Shown: positions 27,913 through 37,158, counted from the stretch's first letter. The stretch is 45,047 nucleotides of DNA from Cytophagales bacterium (GCA_020627945.1 JAHDFW010000004.1:1-45047); one strand, 5' to 3'. Numbers and translations are program-made. The notes: generated by a model from the sequence alone, not told the origin.

Positions 27913-28566
27913 ATGATGGATAGTTACCTACATAAGGGCAAAAGACAAAAACTTGTAAAGATTTTGATGGAAAAAGGGATTAAAGATCCAAGAGTATTGG
28001 AGGCTATAGGTAATATACCTAGGCACTTATTTCTGAATAGTGCATTTCTTGAAAAGGCGTATGAAGATATTGCATTCCCTATTGGCGAGGGTCAAACCAT
28101 CTCTCAACCCTATACGGTTGCGGTTCAAAGCGAATTGTTAGAAGTTAAAAAAGGTGATAAAATTCTCGAAATAGGAACAGGATCTGGCTATCAAGCCTGT
28201 GTGCTTCAAGAACTTGGAGCAAAAGTATATTCCATTGAGTATCAACGCAAACTATTCCATAAAACCAATCAGCTACTTGACAACTTAAGGTATACTAAAA
28301 TCAAAACTTTCTTCGGTGATGGTTCTAAAGGGTTACCACAGTATGCTCCGTACGACAAAATCATTGTTACTTGTGGCGCACCTACGGTAGTACAGAGCTT
28401 ACAAGACCAATTAAAAGTTGGCGGGATTCTTGTTATACCAAGCGGTGGAAGAGATACTCAAACTATGTTAAAATTGGTCAAAATAACAGAAAACTCCTAT
28501 GAATCAAACGAATATGGAACCTTCAAATTTGTCCCATTGTTAGGAAATAACGGTTGGAATATTTAA
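27913..28566 (+). CDS. pcm: Protein-L-isoaspartate O-methyltransferase
   Basis: This repair enzyme methylates isoaspartyl residues in aged proteins using SAM. It is 217 residues, the normal length. The N-terminal region contains IPRHLFL and the family signature GEGQTISQPYTVA. SAM-binding motif I is LEIGTGSGYQACVL (about residue 80-93), followed by VYSIEYQRKL. GDGSKGLPQYAPYDKIIVTCGAP near 140-160 completes the fold. Two adjacent ATGs (27913 and 27916) are available, and the first is used here. It is followed after 15 bases by a barrel protein gene in the same direction, suggesting one transcript. Confidence is high. Confidence 0.94.
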   Translation: MMDSYLHKGKRQKLVKILMEKGIKDPRVLEAIGNIPRHLFLNSAFLEKAYEDIAFPIGEGQTISQPYTVAVQSELLEVKKGDKILEIGTGSGYQACVLQELGAKVYSIEYQRKLFHKTNQLLDNLRYTKIKTFFGDGSKGLPQYAPYDKIIVTCGAPTVVQSLQDQLKVGGILVIPSGGRDTQTMLKLVKITENSYESNEYGTFKFVPLLGNNGWNI

Positions 28567-28581
28567 ATTTGTAATTGGACT

Positions 28582-29460
28582 ATGGTGAGAGGAGCTGTGA
28601 AAAATTTTAATTTAAGACTATTTAGCGCGGTTTTAGGGTTGATGTTTTGGGCGTCAATTGGTAATGCGCAAGTGGGCAACGTAGGTTATATTAATAGTAT
28701 TCAAGCGGGTGGAGGTTTAGGTCTTACCTCGTATTATGGAGACTTATGTGACAACTGGAGTTGCATGAAATTTAGGTATAGCATCAATGGTGCTTTTTTA
28801 TATCGTGCAAGTAACCGGATTATGGGACGAGCCGAAATAAACCTATTCAAAGTATACGGAACCGATGAAGGTGGTCGTAACTGGAACAGAAATCTAGAAT
28901 TCAAATCAAATGGAATAACCGTCGAAGCGGTTGTATGCTATGATTTAATCACTTATGAGCGTAGATATGGCCACCGTGATGATTTTCACCCATTCGTATT
29001 TAGTGGATTTGGAGTTACATATTTCAACCCTAAAGGAGAATTAGATGGAAAATGGTACAAATTACAACCTCTAAGAACCGAAGGGGTCCGTTACAGAAGA
29101 ACCTCCTTAGTTTTACCTTTTGGTATTGGTATTCGTTACATGTTAGACAAGAAAACTAATATCAACTTTGAAGCAGGCTATAGAATGACATTCACGGATT
29201 ATATTGATGATGTAAGCCGTACATATGTAGACAATGCCAGTTTTGATGATCCCATAGCAGCTGGTTTAGCTGACAAAACTTACGAAGTTGATGTCCCTTT
29301 TAATACTGATGATGGAATTCACTGGAAAGAAGGTCAGCAACGTGGAAATCCAGTTGCTGGTGATGGATTCTTTATGTTTGGAGTTAAAGTGGAGTATAAA
29401 ATCAAGTATACTAAACAGCATCATTTCAAGATGTTTAAACGTCCGAAATTCTCTCGTTAA
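28582..29460 (+). CDS. Outer-membrane beta-barrel protein, DUF6089-like
   Basis: The 292-residue protein has a signal peptide ending at GNAQ (about residue 30) and alternating hydrophobic/polar strands typical of small outer-membrane barrels. Landmarks are GLTSYYGDLC near the start, FVFSGFGVTYFNPKGELDGK, WYKLQPLRTEG, and GYRMTFTDYIDDVSRTYVD, which match the DUF6089 pattern as I remember it. It ends in a basic tail (FKMFKRPKFSR). A pair of cysteines (DLCDNWSC) in the first exposed loop could form a disulfide. It lies 15 bases after pcm. The function is unknown beyond being an envelope barrel. Confidence 0.8.
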   Translation: MVRGAVKNFNLRLFSAVLGLMFWASIGNAQVGNVGYINSIQAGGGLGLTSYYGDLCDNWSCMKFRYSINGAFLYRASNRIMGRAEINLFKVYGTDEGGRNWNRNLEFKSNGITVEAVVCYDLITYERRYGHRDDFHPFVFSGFGVTYFNPKGELDGKWYKLQPLRTEGVRYRRTSLVLPFGIGIRYMLDKKTNINFEAGYRMTFTDYIDDVSRTYVDNASFDDPIAAGLADKTYEVDVPFNTDDGIHWKEGQQRGNPVAGDGFFMFGVKVEYKIKYTKQHHFKMFKRPKFSR

Positions 29461-29645
29461 ACATACTCTCATTTTATTTAGTGAGCTAATTCAAGATACT
29501 TAACACCTTAACATCAAGATGTTAAGTCAATAAAACTGGGTGTTTTCATTTCAAAATTGATCTGATGAAATGAACCATTGGTCGAAATATTTTTGTTAGT
29601 TTTAGAAGTTCCGATATTTCGTGGTTCCTAAGTTGTTATTAGATT

Positions 29646-31799
29646 ATGAAAAAAATTTTACTCCCTATTATTCTTGCTGGTTCAAGCTTGATATGTGCAA
29701 ATGCACAAAATCCCAAATATGAGGATGAGCATGAAGCGCTCAACATGAGTTCCAATTGGTGTCATGCACACTCTGAATGGGATGCAAGAGCCGAGGAAAA
29801 CCCTCAAATGCTTCTACAACGCGAAGTATTCCTTAAAAACAATAAGGAGCGTGCAGCTGAAATTTATAAAAATCAGAACAAGACTACAGAACCGCTTTAT
29901 GTGATTCCTGTCGTTTTCCACATTATCCATGATTACGGAGCAGAAAATATTTCTCAAAATCAAGTGGAAAATGCTGTAGCTTTTATGAATCGCGACTTCC
30001 GAAAGGACAATGCCGACTCCGTTGATATTGTTTTACCATTTAGAAACTACCATCCAGACACGCGAATCGAATTTCGTTTGGCTAAAAAAACTCCTGAAGG
30101 AAAATGTACGGAGGGGGTTACAAGAACTGCTTCTACACTAACTTATGAAGGAGATGACCAAGTAAAAGATTTAGTAAGATGGGACAATACCAAATACCTT
30201 AATATTTGGGTAGTTAGAAGTATCGCGAGTGGTGCAGGTGGATATTCTTACACACCTCCTGTATCGAGCGCAATTGACGGTATAGTTGTTCGATCTGGTC
30301 AATTATCGGCCTTAAGTCATGAAGCAGGCCACTGGTTAGGATTAAATCACCCTTGGGGACCAAACAATGATTCTAACGAGCCTGGGAATTGCAACTTAGA
30401 CGACCAAATTGAAGACACTCCGAACACTTTAGGCCAAAGCTTCTGTTCAACAGGAAGAAACTCTTGTACCGATGCCACCTATGTTTCTCCAGAAGGTGAT
30501 ACACTTTGGGTTGGAGACGTAATTGATAATGTTCAAAACATCATGGATTATGCGTTTTGTCAAGCTGAAAATTTTACTGACGGACAAAAAGCTTTTATGA
30601 GAGCAACTTTAGAAAGTTCAACAAATGGCAGAAACAACCTTTGGACGGAACAAAACTTAATGGAAACGGGAACAAACGACGGGTTCGTTTTTACACCTTG
30701 TCCTCCAACTGCAGACTTTGAATCAAATAGTAGATTAGTTTGTCAATCCGAACAAATTCAATTCGAAGATTACTCTTATGGACCTCCAGTAAACTCCTTA
30801 GAATGGATTTTTGAAGGAGGAACACCTTCGACTTCTACGGAATCGAACCCAATTATACGATACGATAACCCTGGGTTTTTCAAAGTTACCCTTATCGCAT
30901 CTAATAGTAGCTTAGGCTCAGACACAACTGTTAAAGAGCAGTATATTGAAGTAATTTCTACGGAACAAAGCTTAAATACTCCTTTCGCAGAAGGGTTTGA
31001 AGAACAAATTGTATTTAATTCTTCCTCGGATAGTTGGGCTAGAGAAAATACAACTTCAACAGGATGGCTGCAAACTTCGGATGCGAGTTATAATGGAAGT
31101 CAAAGTTTAAGAGTAAGGTTAAATTCTATGCCAACTGATGCCACTACTTCAGTAATTACTCCTTATTTAGATCTCACAGATTCCATGTCATGCAACACAC
31201 TTTCGTTTCGTCACGCATATGCTCAAGCAACATTAATCACTAATGATGTATTCAAAGTATTTATTTCTGATGACTGCGGACAAAACTGGGAATTACTGTA
31301 CTTCATTTCTGGAGCTGCTTTAGCTACGAACTCTGGATTGTATTCATTTACTTATAAGCCTGATCCAGAAGAATGGGCATTAAATGAAATCGATCTAATT
31401 AAATATATTGGAGACCGCCATGTACTTCTAAAATTCGAAGTTACTAGTGCGGTGGGAAGTGCCATATATCTCGACGACATTAACGTGGGTTGTGCTCCTC
31501 TCAGCGCTTTCTTAAGTACAAATGAAGAACTTAACGTGAACGCTAAATTAAAAGCTTACCCTAACCCATTCAATAATGATATAACTGTGGAGATACCAGA
31601 AAGTGCTGGTCTTTCGAATAATGAATTAGTTGTCTGGAACGCACTAGGAGAAAAAGTTAGCAGCATGCAGTTGAGTGGCTCATCCAATAAAATCAACTTG
31701 AATAATGAACACTTCAATGGAGCAGGAGTTTATTTTATTTCCGTGAATTCAACGAATTCAAACAAACCAACGCAACATATTCGAGTAATAAAATATTAA
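29646..31799 (+). CDS. Secreted M43 zinc metalloprotease with PKD and T9SS sorting domains (paralogue 1)
   Basis: The 717-residue protein has a signal peptide ending at NAQ (about residue 21), a propeptide-like stretch to about 85, then an M43 (pappalysin/cytophagalysin) metalloprotease domain to about 340. The zinc site is complete: HEAGHWLGLNH with H225, H229, H235 and catalytic E226, and the Met-turn is in QNIMDYA. A PKD-like domain follows (about 360-440), then a beta-sandwich domain ending IYLDDINVG, then a type A sorting domain of about 80 residues (AYPNPF to IRVIKY). It should be secreted by T9SS and act on extracellular proteins. It is the first of three tandem paralogues and has its own terminator. 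Confidence 0.92.
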   Translation: MKKILLPIILAGSSLICANAQNPKYEDEHEALNMSSNWCHAHSEWDARAEENPQMLLQREVFLKNNKERAAEIYKNQNKTTEPLYVIPVVFHIIHDYGAENISQNQVENAVAFMNRDFRKDNADSVDIVLPFRNYHPDTRIEFRLAKKTPEGKCTEGVTRTASTLTYEGDDQVKDLVRWDNTKYLNIWVVRSIASGAGGYSYTPPVSSAIDGIVVRSGQLSALSHEAGHWLGLNHPWGPNNDSNEPGNCNLDDQIEDTPNTLGQSFCSTGRNSCTDATYVSPEGDTLWVGDVIDNVQNIMDYAFCQAENFTDGQKAFMRATLESSTNGRNNLWTEQNLMETGTNDGFVFTPCPPTADFESNSRLVCQSEQIQFEDYSYGPPVNSLEWIFEGGTPSTSTESNPIIRYDNPGFFKVTLIASNSSLGSDTTVKEQYIEVISTEQSLNTPFAEGFEEQIVFNSSSDSWARENTTSTGWLQTSDASYNGSQSLRVRLNSMPTDATTSVITPYLDLTDSMSCNTLSFRHAYAQATLITNDVFKVFISDDCGQNWELLYFISGAALATNSGLYSFTYKPDPEEWALNEIDLIKYIGDRHVLLKFEVTSAVGSAIYLDDINVGCAPLSAFLSTNEELNVNAKLKAYPNPFNNDITVEIPESAGLSNNELVVWNALGEKVSSMQLSGSSNKINLNNEHFNGAGVYFISVNSTNSNKPTQHIRVIKY

Positions 31800-31807
31800 C
31801 ACTAAAT

Positions 31808-31845
31808 CCTAACCTTAGATAAAAAACTAAGGTTAGGCATTTTTT
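31808..31845 (+). terminator. Rho-independent terminator after protease 1
   Basis: An 11-base perfect stem, CCTAACCTTAG with CTAAGGTTAGG, has an 8-base A-rich loop and is followed by CATTTTTT. It starts 9 bases after the stop codon. Confidence 0.9.
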
Positions 31846-31986
31846 CAAGAAGAATTATCACAATGCAAAGGATCGAATAAGCAAATGTAGCTCAAGCTTG
31901 GATAACATCAAATGCTACAGTAATTTGTAACTATTCAATAATCTAATTGAGTAATATAGGCGATCTGAACCAATTAAAAGTAATTA

Positions 31987-32000
31987 AGGTTATATAACCT
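31987..32000. promoter_or_regulatory. 14-base perfect palindrome before protease 2
   Basis: AGGTTATATAACCT is a perfect palindrome centred about 36 bases before the ATG at 32030. It could be an operator for a dimeric regulator. It is AT-rich, so chance is not excluded. Confidence 0.35.
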
Positions 32001-32029
32001 ACCAGTTGTTAGAAACATAAAAGTTTAAT

Positions 32030-34201
32030 ATGAAAAAATTTATATTCACTCTTAAATCATTAGCCATGGGATTTCTTTCCTTGGTTGTATTGGGTCTTAA
32101 TGCTCAAAATGAAAGTCGTGATTGGTGTGGCACCGAAACTTACTTCCAAGAACAAGCCGCATTAAACCCTGAATTACTCCATCAACGTGAGGTGTTTGAA
32201 CAAAACATGTACGAGCTTCTGAAGGATAAAAAAATTAAGCCCGGAGTGAGTAATAATCGTACCAACCATGAACCAAAATACATTATCCCATTAGTCGTAC
32301 ACATCATAAATGGTGAGGGAGATTGTCAAGACATTATCAGTGAAGAAGAAATTGAAAATGCAGTGACTACATTAAATAATGATTTCAGAATGAAAAACAC
32401 TGATTCTGACAACACTACTGATATTTTCAAACCTTACAGAGCAGATTTAGGCATTGAGTTCAGACTTGCTAAAATTGATCCAAATGGTAACTGTACTAAT
32501 GGTATTACACGCTCCTATACAGATCTTACTAATAGTGCAAGTGATGAAGTAAAAGCTGTAAGCTACTGGGATGCTACCAAGTATTTTAATATTTGGGTAG
32601 TAAAATCTATCTCGGCTGGTTCTGGACAAGGAACTGTACTAGGCCGAGCTCAATTCCCTTCTTGGTCTGGGTTTCCAGGACGTTTAAGCACATTTGGCTT
32701 CTTAGTAAGAGCAGATGAATTAGCAGAAAGCAACAACAGAACTGCAACTCATGAAATTGGCCATTGCTTAGCATTATACCATGTTCACCATGAGGGAACA
32801 GGAAGATGTACTTCAAACAACTGTCTTTCTCAAGGAGACAATGTTTGCGACACTCCTCAAGAAGATGGACAAACATTTATTTGTGATACAGGATTAAACA
32901 ACTGTGATGATACAGGTACAGGACTTGACTCAGGACTCCCTGCTGATCCAGTAAATCCAATTCAAAACTACATGAGTTATGCTAGTTGCCAAACCTACTT
33001 CTCTTTAGGACAGCAATTTAGAGTAGATACGGCGTTAAAATACAGTGTCGAGTTGCAAAACCTTTTTACTCAGTCAAATTTAATAGCTACTGGGATTGAC
33101 ACCTCTGTTACTCCTCAGCTTTGCGCTAACTTCCAAATCAATGGATGTGTTAGAGATATTTGTGCTGGAACTAGCGTTTCTTTTCAGGATTTAACTTCTG
33201 GACAAGCACCAACAAGTTGGAGCTGGGATTTTGGAGATGGTGGAACAAGTACCGATGAAAATCCAACACACACCTATGACACTCCTGGTCTTTACACTGT
33301 AAGTATGACTGCTGGAGATGGTAATGATACTGATAGTAAAACGCTTTTTGAATTAGTAAATGTACTTGCCACTTCAGGAGGTGAAGCTGCTCCTTTCTAC
33401 GAAAACTTTGAGAACGTTGATTTCCCAACTTTAGCGGATCCAGTAAAACAATGGTTACCGGAAAATGGAAACAACAACGTAAAGTGGGAAATTACGGATG
33501 CAGCATCTGCAACTGGAACCTACAGTTATTCTATAAACCTAAAAGGGATGGGTGTAGGTTATTCCTATAATTTAACCTCTCCTCCTATCGATTTTTCTGG
33601 AGCGAACAGAACTAAATTAAATTATAAATACGCGTACAGCCCTCAATACTCTGGAAGTGAAGAAAGAATAATTATCTGGGCAAGTAAAGATTGTGGAGCT
33701 AAATGGACCAAAGTTTACGAAACCACAGCCAGTTTAATAAATACATCAGGAACAAATACAGTTGGTAAAGATTTCGTTCCTACTGAAGAACAATGGCAAG
33801 AACAAGAGGTAGATTTAACAATCTTTACTGGCAGACCAAACATCTTGATTCGTTTTGAAGTTATTAGTGGTTCTGGAAACTACTTTTATATAGATGATAT
33901 CAATGTTGGTGGAAGTGAAAATGTTGGTATTGCGGAAGAATCCAATGTACACATGAATGTTTACCCTAACCCATTTACACAAGATGCGACAATTGATCTG
34001 AATGTTGCGGATGGATCCGATTTAGAAGTTAGCATCTACAATGTAGTTGGAGAACAATTGTACAGTAACAAGAAGTTTTACACCGCAGGAAGACATAAAA
34101 TGAAATTAAGCGAGATGATTCCAGTAACGGACTCAGGAGTGTATTTCGTTAAAATCAAATCGGAAAAAGGTACGGTAACTAAAAAAATGGTTAAGTACTA
34201 A
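32030..34201 (+). CDS. Secreted M43 metalloprotease with PKD and T9SS sorting domains (paralogue 2)
   Basis: The 723-residue protein has a signal peptide (to about residue 25, ending LNAQ), an M43 domain with zinc motif HEIGHCLALYH (H241, E242, H245, H251) and Met-turn QNYMSYA. The usual glycine of HExxHxxGxxH is alanine (A248). A PKD domain (about 375-445, with WDFGDGGTSTDENPTHTY) is followed by a beta-sandwich domain ending FYIDDINVGG and a type A sorting domain starting VYPNPF. The region around the active site is more cysteine-rich than in the other two copies (GRCTSNNCLSQGDNVCDT). T9SS secretion and extracellular proteolysis are expected. Its C-terminal half is very close to that of paralogue 3. 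Confidence 0.9.
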   Translation: MKKFIFTLKSLAMGFLSLVVLGLNAQNESRDWCGTETYFQEQAALNPELLHQREVFEQNMYELLKDKKIKPGVSNNRTNHEPKYIIPLVVHIINGEGDCQDIISEEEIENAVTTLNNDFRMKNTDSDNTTDIFKPYRADLGIEFRLAKIDPNGNCTNGITRSYTDLTNSASDEVKAVSYWDATKYFNIWVVKSISAGSGQGTVLGRAQFPSWSGFPGRLSTFGFLVRADELAESNNRTATHEIGHCLALYHVHHEGTGRCTSNNCLSQGDNVCDTPQEDGQTFICDTGLNNCDDTGTGLDSGLPADPVNPIQNYMSYASCQTYFSLGQQFRVDTALKYSVELQNLFTQSNLIATGIDTSVTPQLCANFQINGCVRDICAGTSVSFQDLTSGQAPTSWSWDFGDGGTSTDENPTHTYDTPGLYTVSMTAGDGNDTDSKTLFELVNVLATSGGEAAPFYENFENVDFPTLADPVKQWLPENGNNNVKWEITDAASATGTYSYSINLKGMGVGYSYNLTSPPIDFSGANRTKLNYKYAYSPQYSGSEERIIIWASKDCGAKWTKVYETTASLINTSGTNTVGKDFVPTEEQWQEQEVDLTIFTGRPNILIRFEVISGSGNYFYIDDINVGGSENVGIAEESNVHMNVYPNPFTQDATIDLNVADGSDLEVSIYNVVGEQLYSNKKFYTAGRHKMKLSEMIPVTDSGVYFVKIKSEKGTVTKKMVKY

Positions 34202-34244
34202 AACACCAATAATCATATTTTTGCGAGATAATCGCAAGTCGGCG

Positions 34245-34280
34245 AAAACCTTCTTTTGTTTAACAATAGAAGGTTTTTTT
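34245..34280 (+). terminator. Rho-independent terminator after protease 2
   Basis: A 10-base stem, AAAACCTTCT with AGAAGGTTTT, encloses a 13-base loop and runs into a T-tract. It starts about 44 bases after the stop codon. Confidence 0.85.
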
Positions 34281-34316
34281 CGTGTAAATCTCTATTTATA
34301 GTTGAACAAAAATAGA

Positions 34317-34348
34317 TTTGAAAAAGACAGAATTTAACCGTAACTTTG
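34317..34348 (+). promoter_or_regulatory. Bacteroidota-type promoter for protease 3
   Basis: TTTG at 34317-34320 is followed by exactly 20 bases and then TAACTTTG at 34341-34348, matching the known -33 TTTG and -7 TAnnTTTG elements. It leaves a leader of about 57 bases before the ATG at 34412, and it follows directly after the terminator of protease 2. Confidence 0.55.
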
Positions 34349-34411
34349 AGGTTACTTTACTCTAGCTTTGTGCTAAGAGTATTAAAGGGTTAATAATAAA
34401 CTAAAAGTAAT

Positions 34412-36535
34412 ATGAAGAAGTTATACTTTGCTCTTGCACTTTTAATGGCTGGTACGGCATATAGCCAGACATCCAAAAGGTGTGGGACAGAACAGCTATC
34501 GGATGATCAACTGACCCCTAATCAGAGGATCCAAAAAATGGTAGCCCGTCAGAATTACGAACGTCGCATTGAAGAAATCAAAAGCGGTAAACGTTCTCAA
34601 AAATCAGCTGAATTTGTGTACAAAATTCCAGTTGTTTTTCACTTAATGACTTGGAATCAAGGACCATTGTTCGATGATTTCGTAAACAATCGTCAAAAGT
34701 ACATTAACGCGGTTGAAGACATCAACAGAGCATATCGTAATGCGGATAGCAATTTGATTCAAGCTCCGTTTGATCAAATTTCTCCAAACGTACATATTGA
34801 GTTCTACTTAGCTCAAAAAGACCCACAGGGCAACCTTACAAAAGGGATTACAATTACTGAAACTGAAAAGACGCTTTCAGCTACAAATACCATAAAAGAC
34901 GAAGTTTGGTGGGATAACACTAAATACCTTAACATTTGGATTGTGCGTGGAATTGAATCTGGCGCGGGTGGATGGTCTCACTTCCCATGTGAAATCAGTG
35001 CTCGATACGATGGAATTGTAATGCTTAACAATCAATTAAATGACCTGGCACATGAGTGTGGTCACTGGTTAGCTTTACCTCACCCATGGGGAAGAAGTAA
35101 TGACAACAATCTAACTACTAACTGTAACATGGATGACGGAATCGAGGACACTCCAAACACAGTGGGTCAATCATTCTGTAGTGATCTTACAAGAACTACT
35201 TGTACAGACGATCCTTCTCCATTTATAGGGATTTTTGGTGATACGCTTTGGACAGCTTCTCAAGGACAAATCCATGACAATGTTCAAAACATTATGGACT
35301 ACGCGTTCTGTAGCATCGAAAACTTTACGGAAGGTCAGAAGGAAGCTATGAGAGAAACTCTGGCAAGCACTACATGTAATGGAAGAAATGTTATCTGGGG
35401 ACCAACAAACTTAATTGCTACTGGTATTTGTGATACTTGTGGACCTTACGACCACTATCCAACTGCCGAATTCATTTATGATGAGACGGAAATTTGTGCA
35501 GGTACGAGTGTTTCATTCGAAGATATTTCTTATGATGGAACTCCGACGGAATGGCTTTGGGACTTTGGTGATGGGCAAACTTCAACAGTGCAAAATCCAA
35601 CTCACACGTATTCAACTCCAGGAACGTACAGCGTAACGTTAACAGCTACAAATAGTGGTGGATCTACTAATACTTCAAAAATTGACTTGATTACTGTAGG
35701 CGCTACGTCTGGTGGAGAAGTTGCTCCTTTTGTGGAAACTTTTGAAAACGGTAACTTCCCAACTTTAGCGGATGCTGGAAAACAATGGACTGCTATTGAT
35801 GGTAATGTAAACGTAAAATGGAAAATTACAGACAGAGCATCTGCAACTGGATTCCAAAGTTACGCTGTTCATTTGAAAAACATGGGACCTGGATATGTAT
35901 ATACTCTTATCTCTCCTCCGATTGATTTCACAAATGCTAGCGAAACTAACTTAACGTATAGATATGCTTATGCTCCTCAATACGCAGGAAGCGCTGAAAG
36001 ACTAGTTGTTTGGGCTTCTAGAGATTGTGGTGAGCGTTGGACCAAGGTATATGAAACCGCAGCTGCTCTTATGAACACTAGCGGAACTAATATCGTAGGT
36101 ACAGACTTTGTTCCTAATGATGATCAATGGGATAAACAAGAAGTTAGCTTAGCTGCTTTCATCGGAAGACCTAATATTCTTGTTAAGTTCGAATTAACAA
36201 GTGGTTCAGGTAACTACTTCTACATTGATGACATCAACGTTGGAGCAAGTCTTGTTGAAGGTATTGAAGAAGAAAGTAACGTTCAAATGAGCGTGTTCCC
36301 TAACCCTTTTACTGATGATGCTAACATCAACATTAATGTTGTAAGAGGAGAAGACATGGAAGTAAGTGTGTTCAACGTAATTGGAGAACAACTTTACAGC
36401 AACACAAAATTCTATGGTACAGGTAAACACTCGTTCAAGCTTAGCGAGATGGTGTCTACTAAGGAATCTGGGATTTATTTTGTGAAAATCAAATCTTCTA
36501 CTGGTACAGTAACCAAAAAATTAGTTCGTTATTAA
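34412..36535 (+). CDS. Secreted M43 metalloprotease with PKD and T9SS sorting domains (paralogue 3)
   Basis: The 707-residue protein has a short signal peptide ending AYSQ (about residue 19), an M43 domain with HECGHWLALPH (H214, E215, H218, H224) and Met-turn QNIMDYA, a PKD domain (WDFGDGQTSTVQNPTHTY), a beta-sandwich domain ending FYIDDINVG, and a type A sorting domain starting VFPNPF. As in paralogue 2 the motif glycine is alanine (A221). The catalytic domain resembles paralogue 1 (EDTPNTVGQSFCS), but everything after LIATG resembles paralogue 2. The promoter at 34317-34348 and terminator at 36564-36590 make it a single-gene unit. T9SS export is expected. Confidence 0.91.
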   Translation: MKKLYFALALLMAGTAYSQTSKRCGTEQLSDDQLTPNQRIQKMVARQNYERRIEEIKSGKRSQKSAEFVYKIPVVFHLMTWNQGPLFDDFVNNRQKYINAVEDINRAYRNADSNLIQAPFDQISPNVHIEFYLAQKDPQGNLTKGITITETEKTLSATNTIKDEVWWDNTKYLNIWIVRGIESGAGGWSHFPCEISARYDGIVMLNNQLNDLAHECGHWLALPHPWGRSNDNNLTTNCNMDDGIEDTPNTVGQSFCSDLTRTTCTDDPSPFIGIFGDTLWTASQGQIHDNVQNIMDYAFCSIENFTEGQKEAMRETLASTTCNGRNVIWGPTNLIATGICDTCGPYDHYPTAEFIYDETEICAGTSVSFEDISYDGTPTEWLWDFGDGQTSTVQNPTHTYSTPGTYSVTLTATNSGGSTNTSKIDLITVGATSGGEVAPFVETFENGNFPTLADAGKQWTAIDGNVNVKWKITDRASATGFQSYAVHLKNMGPGYVYTLISPPIDFTNASETNLTYRYAYAPQYAGSAERLVVWASRDCGERWTKVYETAAALMNTSGTNIVGTDFVPNDDQWDKQEVSLAAFIGRPNILVKFELTSGSGNYFYIDDINVGASLVEGIEEESNVQMSVFPNPFTDDANININVVRGEDMEVSVFNVIGEQLYSNTKFYGTGKHSFKLSEMVSTKESGIYFVKIKSSTGTVTKKLVRY

Positions 36536-36563
36536 TAATAACAACAATTATAACTATTTTTGA

Positions 36564-36590
36564 GGGCGGTTTTTAACCGCCCTTTTTTTT
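36564..36590 (+). terminator. Rho-independent terminator after protease 3
   Basis: A GC-rich perfect stem, GGGCGGTT with AACCGCCC, has a 3-base loop and eight Ts. It starts 29 bases after the stop codon and is the strongest terminator in the window. Confidence 0.95.
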
Positions 36591-36615
36591 GCATAAAAAG
36601 GAAGACTAAAATAAC

Positions 36616-37158
36616 ATGAGAATGAGTAAGAAAAAGTTCGTAAAAGATTCAATGGTCAACATGACTGAATTTGTACTACCTAACGACACAAACACCCTTA
36701 ACAATTTAATGGGTGGAAGAATGATGCATTTTATGGATATTGCGGCTGCCATTTCTGCTCAAAAACACTGCAACAGAATTGTTGTTACTGCTTCAGTAGA
36801 TCATGTGTCTTTTAAGAAGGGTATTTCTCTTGGTAGTGTAGTAACATTAAGATCATTCGTAACCAGAAGTTTCAATTCTTCAATGGAAGTTCGAATTGAG
36901 GTTTGGGTAGAAGACTTGACCCGAAATACAAAAGAGAAATCGAATGAAGCTTACTTTACATTTGTGGCTGTTGATCAAAACGGAAACCCAATAAACGTCC
37001 CTCCAATTCACCCTGAAACAGATGTTGAAAAAGCCTATTACGAAGGTGCGCTAAGAAGAAGACAACTTCGTCTGATTTTAGATGGAAAAATGGAGCCTGA
37101 AGATGCTGACGAACTAAAAGCCATCTTCTATGATGCAAAAGATACCAAAGATTCTTAA
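36616..37158 (+). CDS. Acyl-CoA thioesterase, hotdog fold
   Basis: The 180-residue cytoplasmic protein belongs to the YciA/BACH-like acyl-CoA hydrolase group. Signatures are NTLNNLMGGRMMHFMDIAAAISA, where the helix starting after NTLN packs in the hotdog, then VVTASVDHVSFKKGI and the aspartate/histidine pair DHVSF. NEAYFTFVAVDQNG closes the sheet. The last about 35 residues (ALRRRQLRLILDG) are a typical basic tail. ATGs at codons 1 and 3 are both possible; the first is used. It follows the strong terminator by 25 bases, so its promoter must overlap that region or it depends on read-through. The acyl chain specificity is unknown. Confidence 0.88.
   Translation: MRMSKKKFVKDSMVNMTEFVLPNDTNTLNNLMGGRMMHFMDIAAAISAQKHCNRIVVTASVDHVSFKKGISLGSVVTLRSFVTRSFNSSMEVRIEVWVEDLTRNTKEKSNEAYFTFVAVDQNGNPINVPPIHPETDVEKAYYEGALRRRQLRLILDGKMEPEDADELKAIFYDAKDTKDS

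Noticed and set aside
29507-29526. Perfect inverted repeat CTTAACATC/GATGTTAAG after the barrel gene as a terminator
   Set aside because: It is not followed by a T-tract and the loop would be only 2 bases unless the stem frays. It could be an operator, but there is no further support.
29646-36535. Protease triplet as a transposon-driven array
   Set aside because: No transposase, terminal inverted repeats or target-site duplications are seen; ordinary tandem duplication explains it.
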